Positions 39,893 to 52,471 of a stretch of DNA of 64,000 bases are shown here, in pieces; positions within the stretch are counted from its first letter, which is position 1; each line of letters begins with the position of its first letter. Origin of the DNA: Phaeoceros laevis (Eukaryota > Anthocerotophyta > Anthocerotopsida > Notothyladales); contig JBNGIQ010009029.1 of NCBI GenBank assembly GCA_049999765.1, positions 56,170 through 120,169 on the forward strand, read 5' to 3'. The position numbers and the translations under genes are program-made. Below the pieces are notes generated by a model, which was not told where the DNA came from, made no database searches, and worked only from the letters and a program-made list of their open reading frames with translations.

Positions 39893-41501
39893 GAGAAGGT
39901 TAGAGCCTCCATATGGTAATGACGCCATGACAATTCACCAAGCTGGTGAGTAAAGTGAAGAATCAACTAATATACTTAGAACAGAAACACTGGTATAGGT
40001 ATCAAGAAATTGAGATTCGTGTCATAAGGAATAACATAATTATAACCCATGATTAGAGCTGGTGACATAGAGCAACTGGTCAAATTAAGCAAGCCGGTAA
40101 AAACAAAAGGACCTCGGAAATGCATCGCGGAGAAACGGAGTTACTTTACATAGTGAGAGATAAAAGCACGGTGTCAGAAAGCCTGACAATGTATCATGTC
40201 CTCACGGGTGGCGGCATGGGAGGAGCGGCCTGACATGCCTTGTCGCAGTGGTACAGTAACAGAAACGGGATCAAGTGATGAAGTTTGCTCCAGCCAACAG
40301 TAGTCTAGGCCACAAACCCACCGGTGGTGGTCACAACACTTGCGCAACACTGTTCTGGGCCCATGTGGGGGACTGTTCCCTCCACTGCTCAGCCAAATTT
40401 GGGGAGACTGCAAACACCAGGCGGCCACACGGTCCACACCACACACCAACAGAAAGGAACAGAGCGGGGAACGCCACCACCAGTCCAGGCTCCGTCCAGC
40501 TCAACCAGCTTGGACTTCCAGCTGCCCCTCACGTGGCGTGGGCCAGCCTTCTTCTTTCTGCCCTCCATCCTTGGATCCGCTTACTTCACAGTTGCTTGTG
40601 ATAGGCAATCATGTGCCTGCCCTGCCACCACAACAGGCTCGCCAAAGGCAGAAACAGGCCGTTCATACGAAGGCTTCATCCCAATGTGAAAAGAAAATTC
40701 GATTCATCTGTTTGTCGGTGTGGGAAGGTCGGAGCTGATGACGTACAGAGTTGCCGGGAGCTGGATACCCTTCCTAGGTTGGACGCGCCTTGAAATTCAC
40801 CGACAGGGATGCTTCTGTTGCTGTTTTTGATGAATAAATGCAGGCTGGTCCAGGTATGTATGGTATGGCCCATCTCTCCTCGAATAAGCACCTGCCATCC
40901 CCCCGACCTACTGTATGCTTTGCCTTTCAGAGAAATTCACATTCCTAGAGTTTTTCCACTGCTTGCAGAAAATAGGAGCCATTCAGCAACAGTTTGGCCA
41001 CCCTAATAAAAGTACCATGTCGTGTTACCAGGGCGCACAGTCGTGTCATCAGGGGGCTCGCTCCTGGCCGGCCGCTTCCAAGTGCAACCAGGTGTGGCCT
41101 GGCTTGGTCTAGTTGGCCACCACCACCACCTGATGAGAAAGGGAGCATGGTTGCGTGCAATGAATGGCGCGGAACGGCAGCCACAGGATGCCGCCAGCTG
41201 GGGCATGTGTCACATTTGCTCGTCGCAGCATAGAGTCTTTTGGTAAAGTGCTCCTCCTCTGTACAGCTATGCATGTAAAGGGCCCCCCTCCAAGTTTGCA
41301 AAAGCTGCAGTCCCCTTGTGTCTACTGGAGCAGTGCAAATCAAACGGTGATGTCATACTATACCACCACGCTGGGCCCAATCTTCGTCCTTCCACCGCTC
41401 ATTTTGCAACCGACAGCGCACTCCGTTGTGCTTTCTCAGGAAATATATATGTCACATGACCTTTTAGTAAGCCGGCGAGCATTCTTCATGCTGTGTATCA
41501 C

Positions 41502-41601
41502 NNNNNNNNNNNNNNNNNNNNNNNNNNNNNNNNNNNNNNNNNNNNNNNNNNNNNNNNNNNNNNNNNNNNNNNNNNNNNNNNNNNNNNNNNNNNNNNNNNN
41601 N
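41502..41601. other. 100-N scaffold gap
   Basis: Exactly 100 unknown bases, a conventional placeholder, so the true distance is not known. Sequence on the two sides shows no obvious overlap. Confidence 0.98.
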
Positions 41602-42081
41602 CAGCATCTGCTCCGGGACCCCCTGCTGAATAAAATGGTAGCGCTTGGCGTGACAGCTGCAAGGAATCAAGTCCGGACAAGTTGCTTGTACCCTGCGTGA
41701 GCCGGTGCTGTGTTTTTCAGGGTTTAATAACAAGCGCGCCCCTTGCCTTCCGTACCGCCACCGACGCAAGCATAGTTTTTCAAGTCCTATCACGATGGAC
41801 GTTCCCCTGATGGGACGTTCCCTTCTTCCTTCCTCTCAACCTTGGGGGACTTGAGTGGAATTCATTCCTTTGTTCAACCTTGGTGCTTAGGTTTGCATTT
41901 TTCACCACTTAGAGTCAAGTGATATGGATGCTTATGGGTGCAAAAGCCACTCTAACATGGAGAAAGATACATTGGTCCATCACTAGCATGTCCAATGAAA
42001 TACCGGTCGTAGTTGACAATCACTGGTAGATCCATGATCGATTATATACGGAAAAAGATAAAGGCTTGGTTTTAGTGCATG

Positions 42082-45000
42082 TCACTCTCGAGGACTAATG
42101 TCTCCGAGTAATGCAGGCCCCATAATAGAACTCTTGGCCTCTTTGTCTTCTAAGTCATGTTTTTGAGATAGTTCAAATAAGGGTGTGGAGGAATCCGAAA
42201 CAACGTCAGAATCTTTTCTCATTGGTTCGACCTCAATAGGAACAGTGGGAGCTGACACAGGTTTTTGCTTAAACTCCTCTGGCCCTTGGACAAATGCCTC
42301 TTGTACACTTGCTTTAGAACGTCTAGCATGACGGCTTTTACGGGATTCTAGTAAAGATTGTTGCTCATGATCATGGATGAAGAAACTTGCATGCTTTGAT
42401 GGCCTCGTATGCCTCACTTCCAAATCTAGCATAACTTTGGACCCTCTTGGGCTTTTGGGCCTTTCAACCCTTTTAGTCTCCTCTTCTACTAGGATGCTCA
42501 ACTTTCTATCTCTACCTGGGGACACAGGGGATGGAGGTGGCTTGGGGTTTAGCCGCAACTTTTCCAATAACGCGAGCATCTCCTCAAAGGATGGAATTAC
42601 CCTAGCTAATGTACGTTGTTCTATCTGTACCTCAACTGGGTCTATGACCTCTGCTACTACAATTTTCTCTTCTGGAATTTCATTTCCTTTCAATCTATCC
42701 TGAAAGTGTAACAATAGAGTAATGAGGCTTTGCTTTCAGTTAAAAACTATTGAGAGAGATACTGCAACTAAATTCCATTCCAAGAGGTAACCAAGGTTTT
42801 ACCCTTGATGAGCAAATATATCCTTTTTATAGATTAATTACCTTTACAAAGCATGTTTTCCTCCACAAAATATTGAATCCATAAAGGATAACTGCAACCG
42901 CGCAAAATGGGACAAGGTCTTGCAGTAGGAAGATTACAGCGTATATAAAGGTTTTTCCTACCCATAGAGAGTGCACTAAAGTCTCGTTTGGGGTGATCTG
43001 TTCGTAAGAAAATATTTTTAGTTACTAGGCTTGACTTGTAAGTCCAAATCAAAACAAACAAAAAATCAAATGAAACAGAAGAAGAATGTGGACCTGGGTA
43101 GCTATGATGCTAACAGGGAGCCAAATCGTTTCTGGGAAAACTAACGAGTCTGTGTTCAACCACATGTCTGGACGAAGTATGTCTGTTCTGTTTAAGCCAA
43201 TAACACTTTGAAACATGATAGAGACACCAATAGACACACCCCAGAACGGTTCAATATCTATAAACATATCCCATGAACTATTCGTGGACATATCTTCACC
43301 AGCTGGTCCAAGAGTATATTTGAGCTCTGGATCGGCACGCAAAAAATGAGGGAGAGTAAGATAATATGGACTCTCGAATCCAGTGATATCAAATAGTCCT
43401 TGAAATTTTTGAGGGTAGAGACATGGTCCTTCTTCCTCGATAAGACTGTAAACCAAGACATGAATTATGACACAACAAAAAACACAAACTACTCTGTAAT
43501 GTTAGAGATGCTACAAAATGGACCATTAAACAATTGACTGTGGATGCTTTTGCTAATGAGCTTGGGTCTTGTATACTTACTCGTCAGGGATTTCATCACA
43601 TGCTTGCAATGAAAAATCACTCAAGCCATACCTATACACATTTAGATTATCAATTTTGTAATCCTCAAGATAATCAAGTACAAGATGTCTGTTTAGTAAA
43701 TCCATCCATATTATTTGGGGCTTGTTCCTTTGCACAGCGCCCGGTCCAAAAAAAGCACCGGAAGATCCATAAATATGCACACTGCCACGATCCCAATCAA
43801 TAACACGTTTGTTAACAGGATGAGCTCGACCCCCTAGATTGGTTCCTTGTTGGACCATTGAAAATGTTTCTTTTGCATCATTTTTTCCTGTTTTAAAACC
43901 TGTATATCCTCCAAACTCAATGAAAGTTCTTGGGTTCTTGTTTATTTGACTAATATGATTTAGAGTTGCCACAAATGCAAGTGGCTCTTGATTCCCATAA
44001 TAATCCTCTAATATCGGGTCATAGTAGCCAAACAATATCTCATTAACTGTTCTACTTGTGAACAATCCATTATTTTGCATAACTATATTCTCAAAGTAAA
44101 ACTTTGCAGCATACACAGTAAGGTATGTAACATAGTCTGTCACACGCAGTGTTTGAGTGATATCTAGCTTGAAAAGTTTTTGCGGCCTACTTTCCATACC
44201 CCTAGGGAACACCAACATGAACAAATTTTGAATTGCAAATTCATCACCAAATTTATAATCCAATAATGCGTATGACGAATCATACAAAATGTATTGTGCA
44301 TCCGACTTGCTGATATTTGCAGAGGGAACAAACTCAACATAATGAGCCCACCCACAAATTTCCGGATAGTAGAGCCAAGAAGCATCTCTTTGACGAATGG
44401 AATCGGAACTCAAGACACTACAATCAGCCCACTGTTGTAGAGCCTTGTCTTTAGCTTGTGCGGTTGAACTTGCAAATCCGTGTTGCCTCAAATAATCTAC
44501 ACAAATACATCTGAGTTATTGACCATTTAAGGTATATTGGGTTCCAAAGAACATAAACATGGAATTGGATTAAGCTGCTAATTTAAAGATTTTTTGAACT
44601 TGACACAAAGAAAAGGAAAGTAAAATTGTAAGGGATGCTTGTACCTAGACAATGACTAATATTGAGTTGAAATGCCCCAATATACTAACATGAATCCTCT
44701 AGACTGAGGAAGTACCCGCAATTTTGCTGAGGTCACTTCTAATCACATTTGGGATATATTGTTGAAGAAGTTGAGACTCACTGGCATACAGGCCAGTAAA
44801 ATACAGGTATGCGTTGTTTACCATCGTTATTATGTCATTTAGAGAACAAGTTGCACATGACTCATCAGTTATGTACTCTCCAAATATCGCCGAGGATCTG
44901 TAGACTTCCTCACCATCATCTGAAAAATTGACTGCAAAAGTCCTCATCTTTTGGTGTAATACATAAGGTCCAAGCTGTTTGAGCAAGTTGTGAAAGTTAA

Positions 45001-46137
45001 AGCTTCTTGTGGGAACAAGGATAACGCAGAAGTTCGACAAAATGCTAGTTTTGAAGTGGTATACATACTTGCTCAAGTGCGGGAGGACTTGTGCCAGCTA
45101 CAAACTCTTCATGATTTGTAATATTCCAGAAGTACCAGGTTACATTGGGGGCATCTTCAATTTGATTAAATGAAAATCCTTCGGTAGCATCGGTAATAGT
45201 AAGATTCTATTATCCAAGGAGCATGTTATGGTTATTTATTTCATCAAACTTGAGCGACAAGTATGATGGTAGGGGAGAGACCATGAGCTGACAACAATTG
45301 TAAAAGAAGTGCAAGACTCACCGCAAGCATAATATTTTCCACCAAAGGGACTATAATAGGGTAGGTTATAGCTAATGAAGCAACCAAACAACATATGCCA
45401 AGAATGATAAAGATTGTTCCTATGCCTTTACGAACATATGTTAGAAAATTAGTTGGGGGCAGCACATCACTTTTTAACATAGTTGCCACTTTAGCACCGT
45501 TCTCTGTATTGGAAGTCAATCCTTCATCCTCGTTAGGCAGTGGGTCTAATAACATCTTCGGAGATTGTTTGAAAGAATCATCATCAAGCTGTGGATCTGA
45601 TGAGATCTTTGGAGATTGTTCAGCAGAATTGTTTGAGATTGGAAGAAGTTCCTGGTTTTCTTTGTGTGAAATAGAGTTTGGACCCATCTCTTGTCCCTGC
45701 TTTTCTGCTTCTGATGTAGTGCTTGGAACAATATTTGTATCAAGCTCTCCCACAAATTTACTGCTACTACTTTCTTCTCTCTCCGGGATGGAGTCTTCAA
45801 GCACTGGAGTGAGCATAGGGCTTTGAGATGGTGAAGTGCTAGACAAGTCTTCTAATTTTGCCTCGCCTAGGCCTGGTCCTTCTTCTAGTCTTTCCGCATC
45901 CAAGCTATCCACCTCTTGGGGAAGCTCCGAACCATCCTCTGTGATGCTTGTAAGCTCAGAACCATCATCACTCATGCTTGTAAGTTCGGAGTCACTGGAA
46001 AGTGGTGAGATGGTCTTGTTCCTCAATTCCGGTGTGTCCTTGTTAAACACATCCCCTTGCAATGGAGGTACGGAACCCGAGCCTTGCCTCTTCATAGCCG
46101 AGTGCTGCTCCCGGAGGGATATCTCTCCCATTTCCAT
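42082..46137 (-). CDS. CD36/LIMP-2 family scavenger-receptor-like protein with long cytosolic tails
   Basis: Seven exons (45322-46137, 45069-45206, 44716-44974, 43581-44496, 43094-43445, 42842-42997, 42082-42699) join in phase to 1,084 residues. An acidic Ser-rich N-tail (about 238 residues) precedes TM1 (IGTIFIILGICCLVASLAIT). The ectodomain (about 560 residues) shows CD36 landmarks in order: VTWYFWNITNHEEFVAG, LEQVGPYVLHQKMR, SRTVNEILFGYYDPIL, FTGLY, LYPQKFQGLFDITGFESPYY, LTLPHFLRADPEL and DMFIDIEPFWGVSIGVSIMF. Many N-glycosylation sequons occur. TM2 (FIYAVIFLLQDLVPFCAVAV) is in the exon at 42842-42997. The C-tail (about 210 residues) has di-leucine motifs EMLALL and EQQSLL. Relatives bind lipids or lipoproteins, or ferry lysosomal hydrolases. 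A vacuolar/endosomal location here is inference. Usual length is 470-570, so the tails are exceptional. Confidence 0.9.
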
Positions 46138-49100
46138 GTTGAACAACCCTACTAGTGGGCACTCATCCTTACTTTCCTTTTTGTGAATCTTATATTAAAT
46201 GAGGTCCTCAAGTTGAGAGTTTGGCTCTTGTGGAGGCCGGCTGATGAGAGAAGAAGCAAGAGATGCGTCACACTATCCCGCATTAGCCAGCTTTGCAAGA
46301 TGTGTCTTGCACCTAGGCTCTCGTCGTTCAAAAAGAGGGCACGTTCCACTATGGACATGGTCAGAACTCCCTTTAGCTGTGCGCAGACTAAAGGAACATC
46401 CTAATTATGCACTAGTCCGAAGTCGGACGTCAACCCCGTAAGTGACGGTGGAAACGCAAACGCCCAGGAGTCGGCCATGCACATAAACTAATATGAAACA
46501 TCAAGCAAGAAGACGACTTTCCCCAGGAAGGCTGCTGGTGCTGGTCCGGCGCCTGGGCCGGCATGCCGTCGGGACGGGTGAGTGGAGGCGATGCCTACGC
46601 CGCGGATGGTGCTGCTGGTGCGCGCCACTGTCATTGACCTGGTGGCCCAGCCCGCATCGGGCTGCAGAAGAAAAAGGGGGGTTTGCAGCGTCCAATCTCA
46701 GGCAGGTAGAGGTTTGGAATGGGCAGCTGATGAGCTCTTGTCTCGGTCAGATGAAGGGAGCAGTTGGAAGTTATTTGCCAGAAAGGAAAGGCGAAGGCGG
46801 GGGGCCCAACCCCAACGAAACGATAAAGAAGCCCGATCCGTGGCCCGCCTTGTCATTCAACAATATTAGGGAGAGACCGAAATGGATGGAGCGGGGTAAA
46901 TAAAGCATAGGAGGGGGAAGGGAAATGGCCCAGGCTGGCCAGGTGCGGGGGCTACAGAAGGCCTCCCGTCGGCGACCTACCGGCCGAGGCCGAACATGGG
47001 ATGCTAGTTGAGCTCGGGGCGCAGCGGCCACCTGCGGGCTCACCTCACATGCTGCTGTGGTCATTTGACGCCCTCTATGACGACTTTTTTAAAATCTCTT
47101 CTTCCTATGTGCGGCTGAACCTGGTGCTCGGAGGGCGCTTGCTGTCCGTCCTGGACAGTACATGCTGCTTCCTGTACGGGGTGGATACAACAAACAAAAA
47201 CAGGGTAAAAAGTTACTAAAACCCCGTGACCAACAACGCAGACTGTGTAGACAGAGAGTTTAGGTTACCACAGTCGGCAAGCACCAGTAGGACTGACGCA
47301 TGTCTCGCTGGCATCCTTGTTTGTTGCCTTGTTCCAGAGTCCAACAGTAAAAGCGGCAACAAGAACGGACTGGATTGTCTCGGACCCCTCCTTTCTTCTA
47401 CCAGAACAAGCCGTTCGCAAGCGCCTGATTCTTTAGAGGATCTCACCACCATGGCTGCTCCGGATGGAGGAAAATGCCAGCTAGTGAAATAAAAGGCAGC
47501 AAGCAACTCCAGCCATGAGCCCGGTTGTTCAAGCGTCTCGGAAGGCGTGAAGAGAGACGCTCGGGTGTCGTCCGGCTGGCGCTGTCCGAGCAGCAGCAGC
47601 TGTTGTGGAAGCAACCTCGGTTACAGGGGCAAGACAAAACTCCTTCGACTCGTCCCGGCCCTAGCCTGCCTCAAGGTAATAATAAGATGCTGGTCGGTCG
47701 CTGTGCGTTGAGAGAGACCTAGGTATACTACATCCAGTCCAGTCGAAGTCGAAGTAGCTCGGGATGCCTGCTGGCTGTCACCGTCTCGAACCAGCAGCCA
47801 TAATCGAAGACATGGAAATCTCTCCGGCTCCAAAGTGTCTCTTCTCTCCTCTTCCCTTCTCACATCAATCATGCATTGCCGCAGTCATCAATCAAGACAG
47901 CACAAGGGAGTCCATCGGAACCGGAAGAGGGAGAGCGTTTCAAGTGGAAAAAGCAAAATCTTCACCTGCCTGTTCCGCCCGCGGCGCCGCGTCTCTCCCC
48001 GACCAGGAAGCTGGCAAAAAACAACACTCCTACATGTAGGAGACTGGTCTAGTCTGTGTAACCTGCAAATCATATGCCCTTGCTTCTCTTCTCTTCTCTT
48101 CTCTCATCATCAACGCTTCCGTTCTCCTTCATTGAAGAAACCAAACAATCAACCAAAAGCCTGCGCCTCCACTTCCACCTCCTCACCAATCCTGCTCTCG
48201 CTAAAATGGCGATGATGAATGAAAGGTAGACCGAGTAAAAGAACCAGCTTTCGTGGTGAAAGCGCGGGAGGGAGCAGGAGGAGCCGCAATCAGCACATAG
48301 AGCGCGGCCCGGGCAATTCCGTGTTCAGTCACTTTCATCAGTACGGAAAGTCGTCCCGATCCATATCCATTCCGTTGCTTGTGTGTAAAAACGCAAGCAC
48401 CGTTCTGCTGGACGACATGCACACAGTTCCACAAGACAGGCCGGGCCGCACCCGGTGCCGGCCTCTTCTGTGCTTGACACGCGTCGGGCTCCAACAACAC
48501 TAACAACGTCACTAGTCTAGACTGCAAAACAAAAATAATCCGATCCGTTTTGACTTAACGAGAGTGGGGCTCGCGCGACGCCGGGGTCCACGCATGCTGG
48601 CTGTGGTCCCTTGCTTATTAGCCCGGCCGCCCGCCTCCGGCCACGCGTCGGTAACGGGACCCGTACGTGGCGCAGGGCCGGTTGGACCCCGTTCCGGAGC
48701 CGTTGAGAGTCGAGATTCCGCGTCCGAGGCGGGTTAATCAGCCTGACCCGGGTTGGAGCCACGACGCGTGCACCAACTGCCCTCAAACCCGCCAGGCTGG
48801 CGCCCGTCGAGAGCTGTTTGTTGCTTCCTCCCCCTCCAGGTCTAGACGCACCCGAATGAAGCCGCGTGCGGTGGCGCGTTCCTGGTCACGGCAAGCACGG
48901 GTGGACCGACAAACGGACGGACGACGGCACAGCTGCCATCCATCGGCACAACATCCATCCATCTTTTTTCTCTTCCCCCCAGCCCAGCTGCCTGCGTGGG
49001 GCCTGGACCTGGGCCGGAGCGTGGGCGTGGGGCCGGGCCAGGCCTACTAGGCCTGCCTGCCTTCGTCCTTTCTTTGCCTGCTCCTCTGCCCGCTCGGGTT

Positions 49101-49788
49101 TGCCATTGCCATTGTTGATTGGTATCGCCAGCCAGCCAGCCAGGCTGCCTGCCTCCCTGCCTGCTGCTGCCTCTGCCCGCCTGACTGCACATCCTCCTGC
49201 CTTGCCTGCGCCAGCTAGCATTGCCATCTCTCTCGCTGCTGCTGCTGCTGCTGCTGCCAAAGCGTGCCTTGGCCCTTGCGCTCGCCTCCCTCTCGATTGT
49301 GTTCCTCACTGCCGCCGGCCTCGGATCTTGCCTCGCCTTCTTCTTGTCAGGCTTCTGCCTGCTGCTGCTGCTTTTCTGCCGGCCCGCCGCACAGGGGGGA
49401 CAAGGGATTCCATACGGAAGAGCGCGGATCGGGCACCGCGTCGCCACTGGCGTGCCAGTTTGAATCTCAGGGCTCCAGGTCTCGCTCTGTGCGTGTCCGC
49501 GGAGGCATTGCCTGTGTGCAATTGTGTGCTGTTGCGCGCGAGTGGTGCTGGCTGTTGGCCGAGATGGAGTTGCCATTCTGGGGCTAGACTAGGTCCCAGA
49601 AATCTGGGTACAGAAGGGGGAGCTGCTCGGAGCGACTATATATAGGGACAAGTAGGTCGGTTTTGACATGGAGGCCCCGTGCCTGGCTTCCCGCGCCTCC
49701 CATTGCTGCTAGCCTCCATCCGCTGCTGCAACCTCCGCTGCCCCCAACTGTCCGCCAACTTTTGTTTCCCAAGGAGACTGCTGCAGCC
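46138..49788. other. GC-rich intergenic region with simple repeats
   Basis: No gene could be supported. CTG/CCTG-type low-complexity tracts at about 48.95-49.40 kb open long spurious ORFs in several frames on both strands. A CTTCT tract lies at about 48.08-48.11 kb. The right end is the NDRG promoter and leader. Confidence 0.5.
49637..49644 (+). promoter_or_regulatory. TATA box for the NDRG gene
   Basis: TATATATA followed by GGGACAAG lies about 150 bp upstream of the ATG at 49789, a good distance for a roughly 120-bp leader. Confidence 0.6.
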
Positions 49789-52471
49789 ATGGAGGATGGA
49801 CGAGAGACGTCAATTTGTGTTCAGGATATGGAGCCGATGACCTTCGACGGCCAGGTAAATTTATCTCCCTGCCGCATCCCCCTCGTCCGGCCGGAAATTG
49901 TGGCATCCTGTTCGAATTTGTGTCCGAGTCAGGGCGCGTTCTGTCCAGGAAGCAATGAGATATGCCCTTCAGTGAGGAGGTGTCTGGATTGCAGCAGTAT
50001 GGCGCCACTCCGGATTTCGGAGTAGGTTTCCGCCTGATCTCACAGTCGGACTTTTCCTCCTCTTGAGGGGCCTCGAGCCTGAACTGAGCTCCGGTGGAAG
50101 CTGGTGCTAGATTTAGGAGCAGCCAGCTGGTGCTCCGTTTCTATGTGAGTCTGGGAGGAAAAGCCTCGGCTTCATTGTCATTGTCAGGAGTCCGATGTTG
50201 GCCCTGGAATTTCGGTGAGCCCGACTGGGCAGATTTTCCTCTGTTCTTTGAAGTAGCAGAGTTGGTCACCACCATAGGATTTCTGTTTGGAGCGGAGTCT
50301 ACAGTCTGGCTGGGTTGCACCTGTAGTGGTTACCCTGGTTTGGTTCAAAGGCAGCACTCCCTGCTTTGGAAGCCCAGCGGCGGGGTTGAACTGGATTCAT
50401 ACGCTGGCTTCTGTATGCAGCTTGCAAATAACTGGCCTGAAGAATGCTGTGTAATTTTGTGTCATGTGCTCGTCTTGTGCTGCAGCAATATCGAGTTCAG
50501 ACTTCCTATGGTCCCATCTCCGTACTTGTATGTGGTGATCAAGAGAAACCTGCCCTGATCACCTATCCCGACGTTGCTCTGAACCGTAAGTTCCCCTCCC
50601 ACCATCAGCAGTGAATTGAAGGCTAGGTACCTACTGATCAAGGCGTTGATTTACTGTAACCTTGGCACTTTCTGACCTAGAGCTTCCTGTTGTGTTCCAG
50701 ATGTTTCCTGCTTTCAAGGCCTTTTTTCCTGTACCGAGGCTTCTTCCGTACTGCTTCACAACTTTTGTGTGTACCATATTGACCCTCCTGGTCACGAGGT
50801 AAGCTCCAAAGCCAAGATAGTGAGGTTGATTGTCATGTTAGCGTGTTCCTGTTTGGTAGATGTCCAATTAGTCAGGTGGAACATCGTAGGAAGTCTTTAA
50901 TTGGACCTTCTCCTGCATTGTACAGCCAGGCGCTGCTCAATCGGGAGTAGATTATCCTGCCCTTTCAGTCGATGATCTAACTAGCCAAGTTGCAGAAGTC
51001 CTCGACTATTTTGGGTACACATTCGTACATGCTTGTTGTAGCGGTTACTTGACTTTTACCTACTTGGTTCTGCTTGTGACCTTACATGTGACTGGCGGAA
51101 ACTAATGCAATTCTGCTCTAATCTGTTGTACTCAACAGCTTGCGAGAAGTCATCTGTTTGGGTGTGACGGCCGGGGCCTACATATTGACACTGTTTGCGG
51201 TACAGTCTATTGCAACAATCTCTGTCATGCTTACTATATTCCACTTATTTGAGATGGAAGTGCTGTCCAAGGAGGCTGATTGGGGATTATTTGTGCAGCT
51301 AAACTACAGGGAGAGAGTGCAAGGACTCATACTGGTGTCCCCCTTGTGCCAACCTCCAAGCTGGACAGAGTGGCTTTACAACAAGGTGTGAGCAACATGC
51401 GCATCAGTTATTCTCCGAGTTAGCTGGCATGTCTGAGGATATTGGCAGAAACTTATGAAAGATATGTCTAACTGCAGGCTGTGTCCAATTTACTCTTTTT
51501 CTACGGCATGTGTGGCTTTGTGAAGGAAACACTCGTTCAGCGTTACTTTTCACAGGTGAGAAATATCTCAGGAGTAATGTGCTTTCTTTCTTTCCTGGGT
51601 TTCAAAGAAAGCTGACATCCTCTTGTTCAACCAACCAGGAAATCAGGAGTATGCTCGGAGAGGGATCAGACTTGCTTGAGTTCTACAATTCGGTATGGTT
51701 CTGCACTTCTTTGCTAGCTGCATTTCTTTTAGATGCGTTTGAGTAACATATTTGTTCTTAAATTAGTGCTCTGGTCGTATCACTTACTAGGCTCCACTCT
51801 TTTTGTAGAAGCATCAGCTGATCCTTGGTCTGCTTGCAGGATCTGGGCAAGCGAAACAGCAAAAGCATTGTCCGCTACCTACAGGCTGTTAACCAGTAAG
51901 TACCTGTACGTCTGTGTATTCAAATGGGGCATCTGGGTTCTGTTTCTGAGTTGATCTCATATTTTGGGAAGTACCTTGCAGGCGGAAAGATTTAAGCGAG
52001 TACCTGAAGAAGTTAAAAGTCCGAACCCTCATCGTCGTAGGAGAGAACTCTCCCTTTCACCGGGAAGCACTTCATATGAGTGTAGAGATGGATAGGCGTT
52101 ACAATGCTTTAATTGAGGTATGATTATTGTTTTCCGGAGCCTGGTGTTTCTATTTTGGTGTTTGTAGAATTGTGGACTGAGCCATTTGCATCGTTTCTCC
52201 TGAAGCACCCAGTGCTAGTTGGGCTGACATACATTTTATGGGGCAGGTACAAGCTTGTGGGTCACTGGTCACTGAGGAGCAACCGCATTCAATGCTGATA
52301 CCCATTGAGTATTTTCTCATGGGTTACGCCTTTTACAGGCCTATTCAATTAACACACTCGGCTCCAACAAGTCCTCTAAGTCCTCCCTGTGTATCTCCGG
52401 AGCTGCTTTCTCCAGAAAGCTTGGGAATAAAGCTGAAGCCCATCAAAACTAGAGTCTCTAACCCCGAGTGA
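49789..52471 (+). CDS. NDL: NDRG family protein (N-MYC down-regulated-like, NDL)
   Basis: Eleven exons (49789-49854, 50486-50585, 50701-50798, 50926-51014, 51139-51199, 51299-51385, 51478-51555, 51639-51692, 51840-51895, 51982-52117, 52247-52471) join in phase to 349 residues, the family norm. Diagnostic blocks are [75 protein letters not shown] and [19 protein letters not shown]. These show the alpha/beta-hydrolase fold without a catalytic triad, as usual for NDRG. In Arabidopsis, NDL proteins bind the G-protein beta-gamma dimer and affect auxin transport. The segment between exons 7 and 9 is shorter and more divergent than in angiosperm homologues. A TATA box sits at 49637. Confidence 0.95.

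Larger units (their letters stand above)
36826..42081. other. Large AT-rich intergenic block with repeats and an assembly gap
   Basis: The left end holds the topoisomerase promoter. A minus-strand ORF from an ATG at about 37449 (MNFRAILPSRSPAFHQ) to 37132 has no recognisable family. From about 38.1 kb the sequence becomes visibly AT-rich, with short tandem and palindromic repeats (listed separately). No intact transposase, reverse transcriptase or terminal repeats were seen. Confidence 0.5.

Noticed and set aside
42834-43061. Apparent lack of a second membrane helix in the CD36-like gene.
   Set aside because: A 156-bp exon in another frame (42842-42997) encodes it and restores phase on both sides.
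42082-46137. CD36 gene as animal or amoeba contamination.
   Set aside because: It is on the same scaffold as plant genes, and no gap lies between it and NDRG. However, a 100-N gap lies on its other side, so read-level support is still worth checking.
48866-49645. A 259-codon ORF on the plus strand and a 244-codon ORF on the minus strand over the same bases.
   Set aside because: Both come from CTG/CCTG low-complexity DNA that is open in several frames at once. There is no domain and no conserved block.
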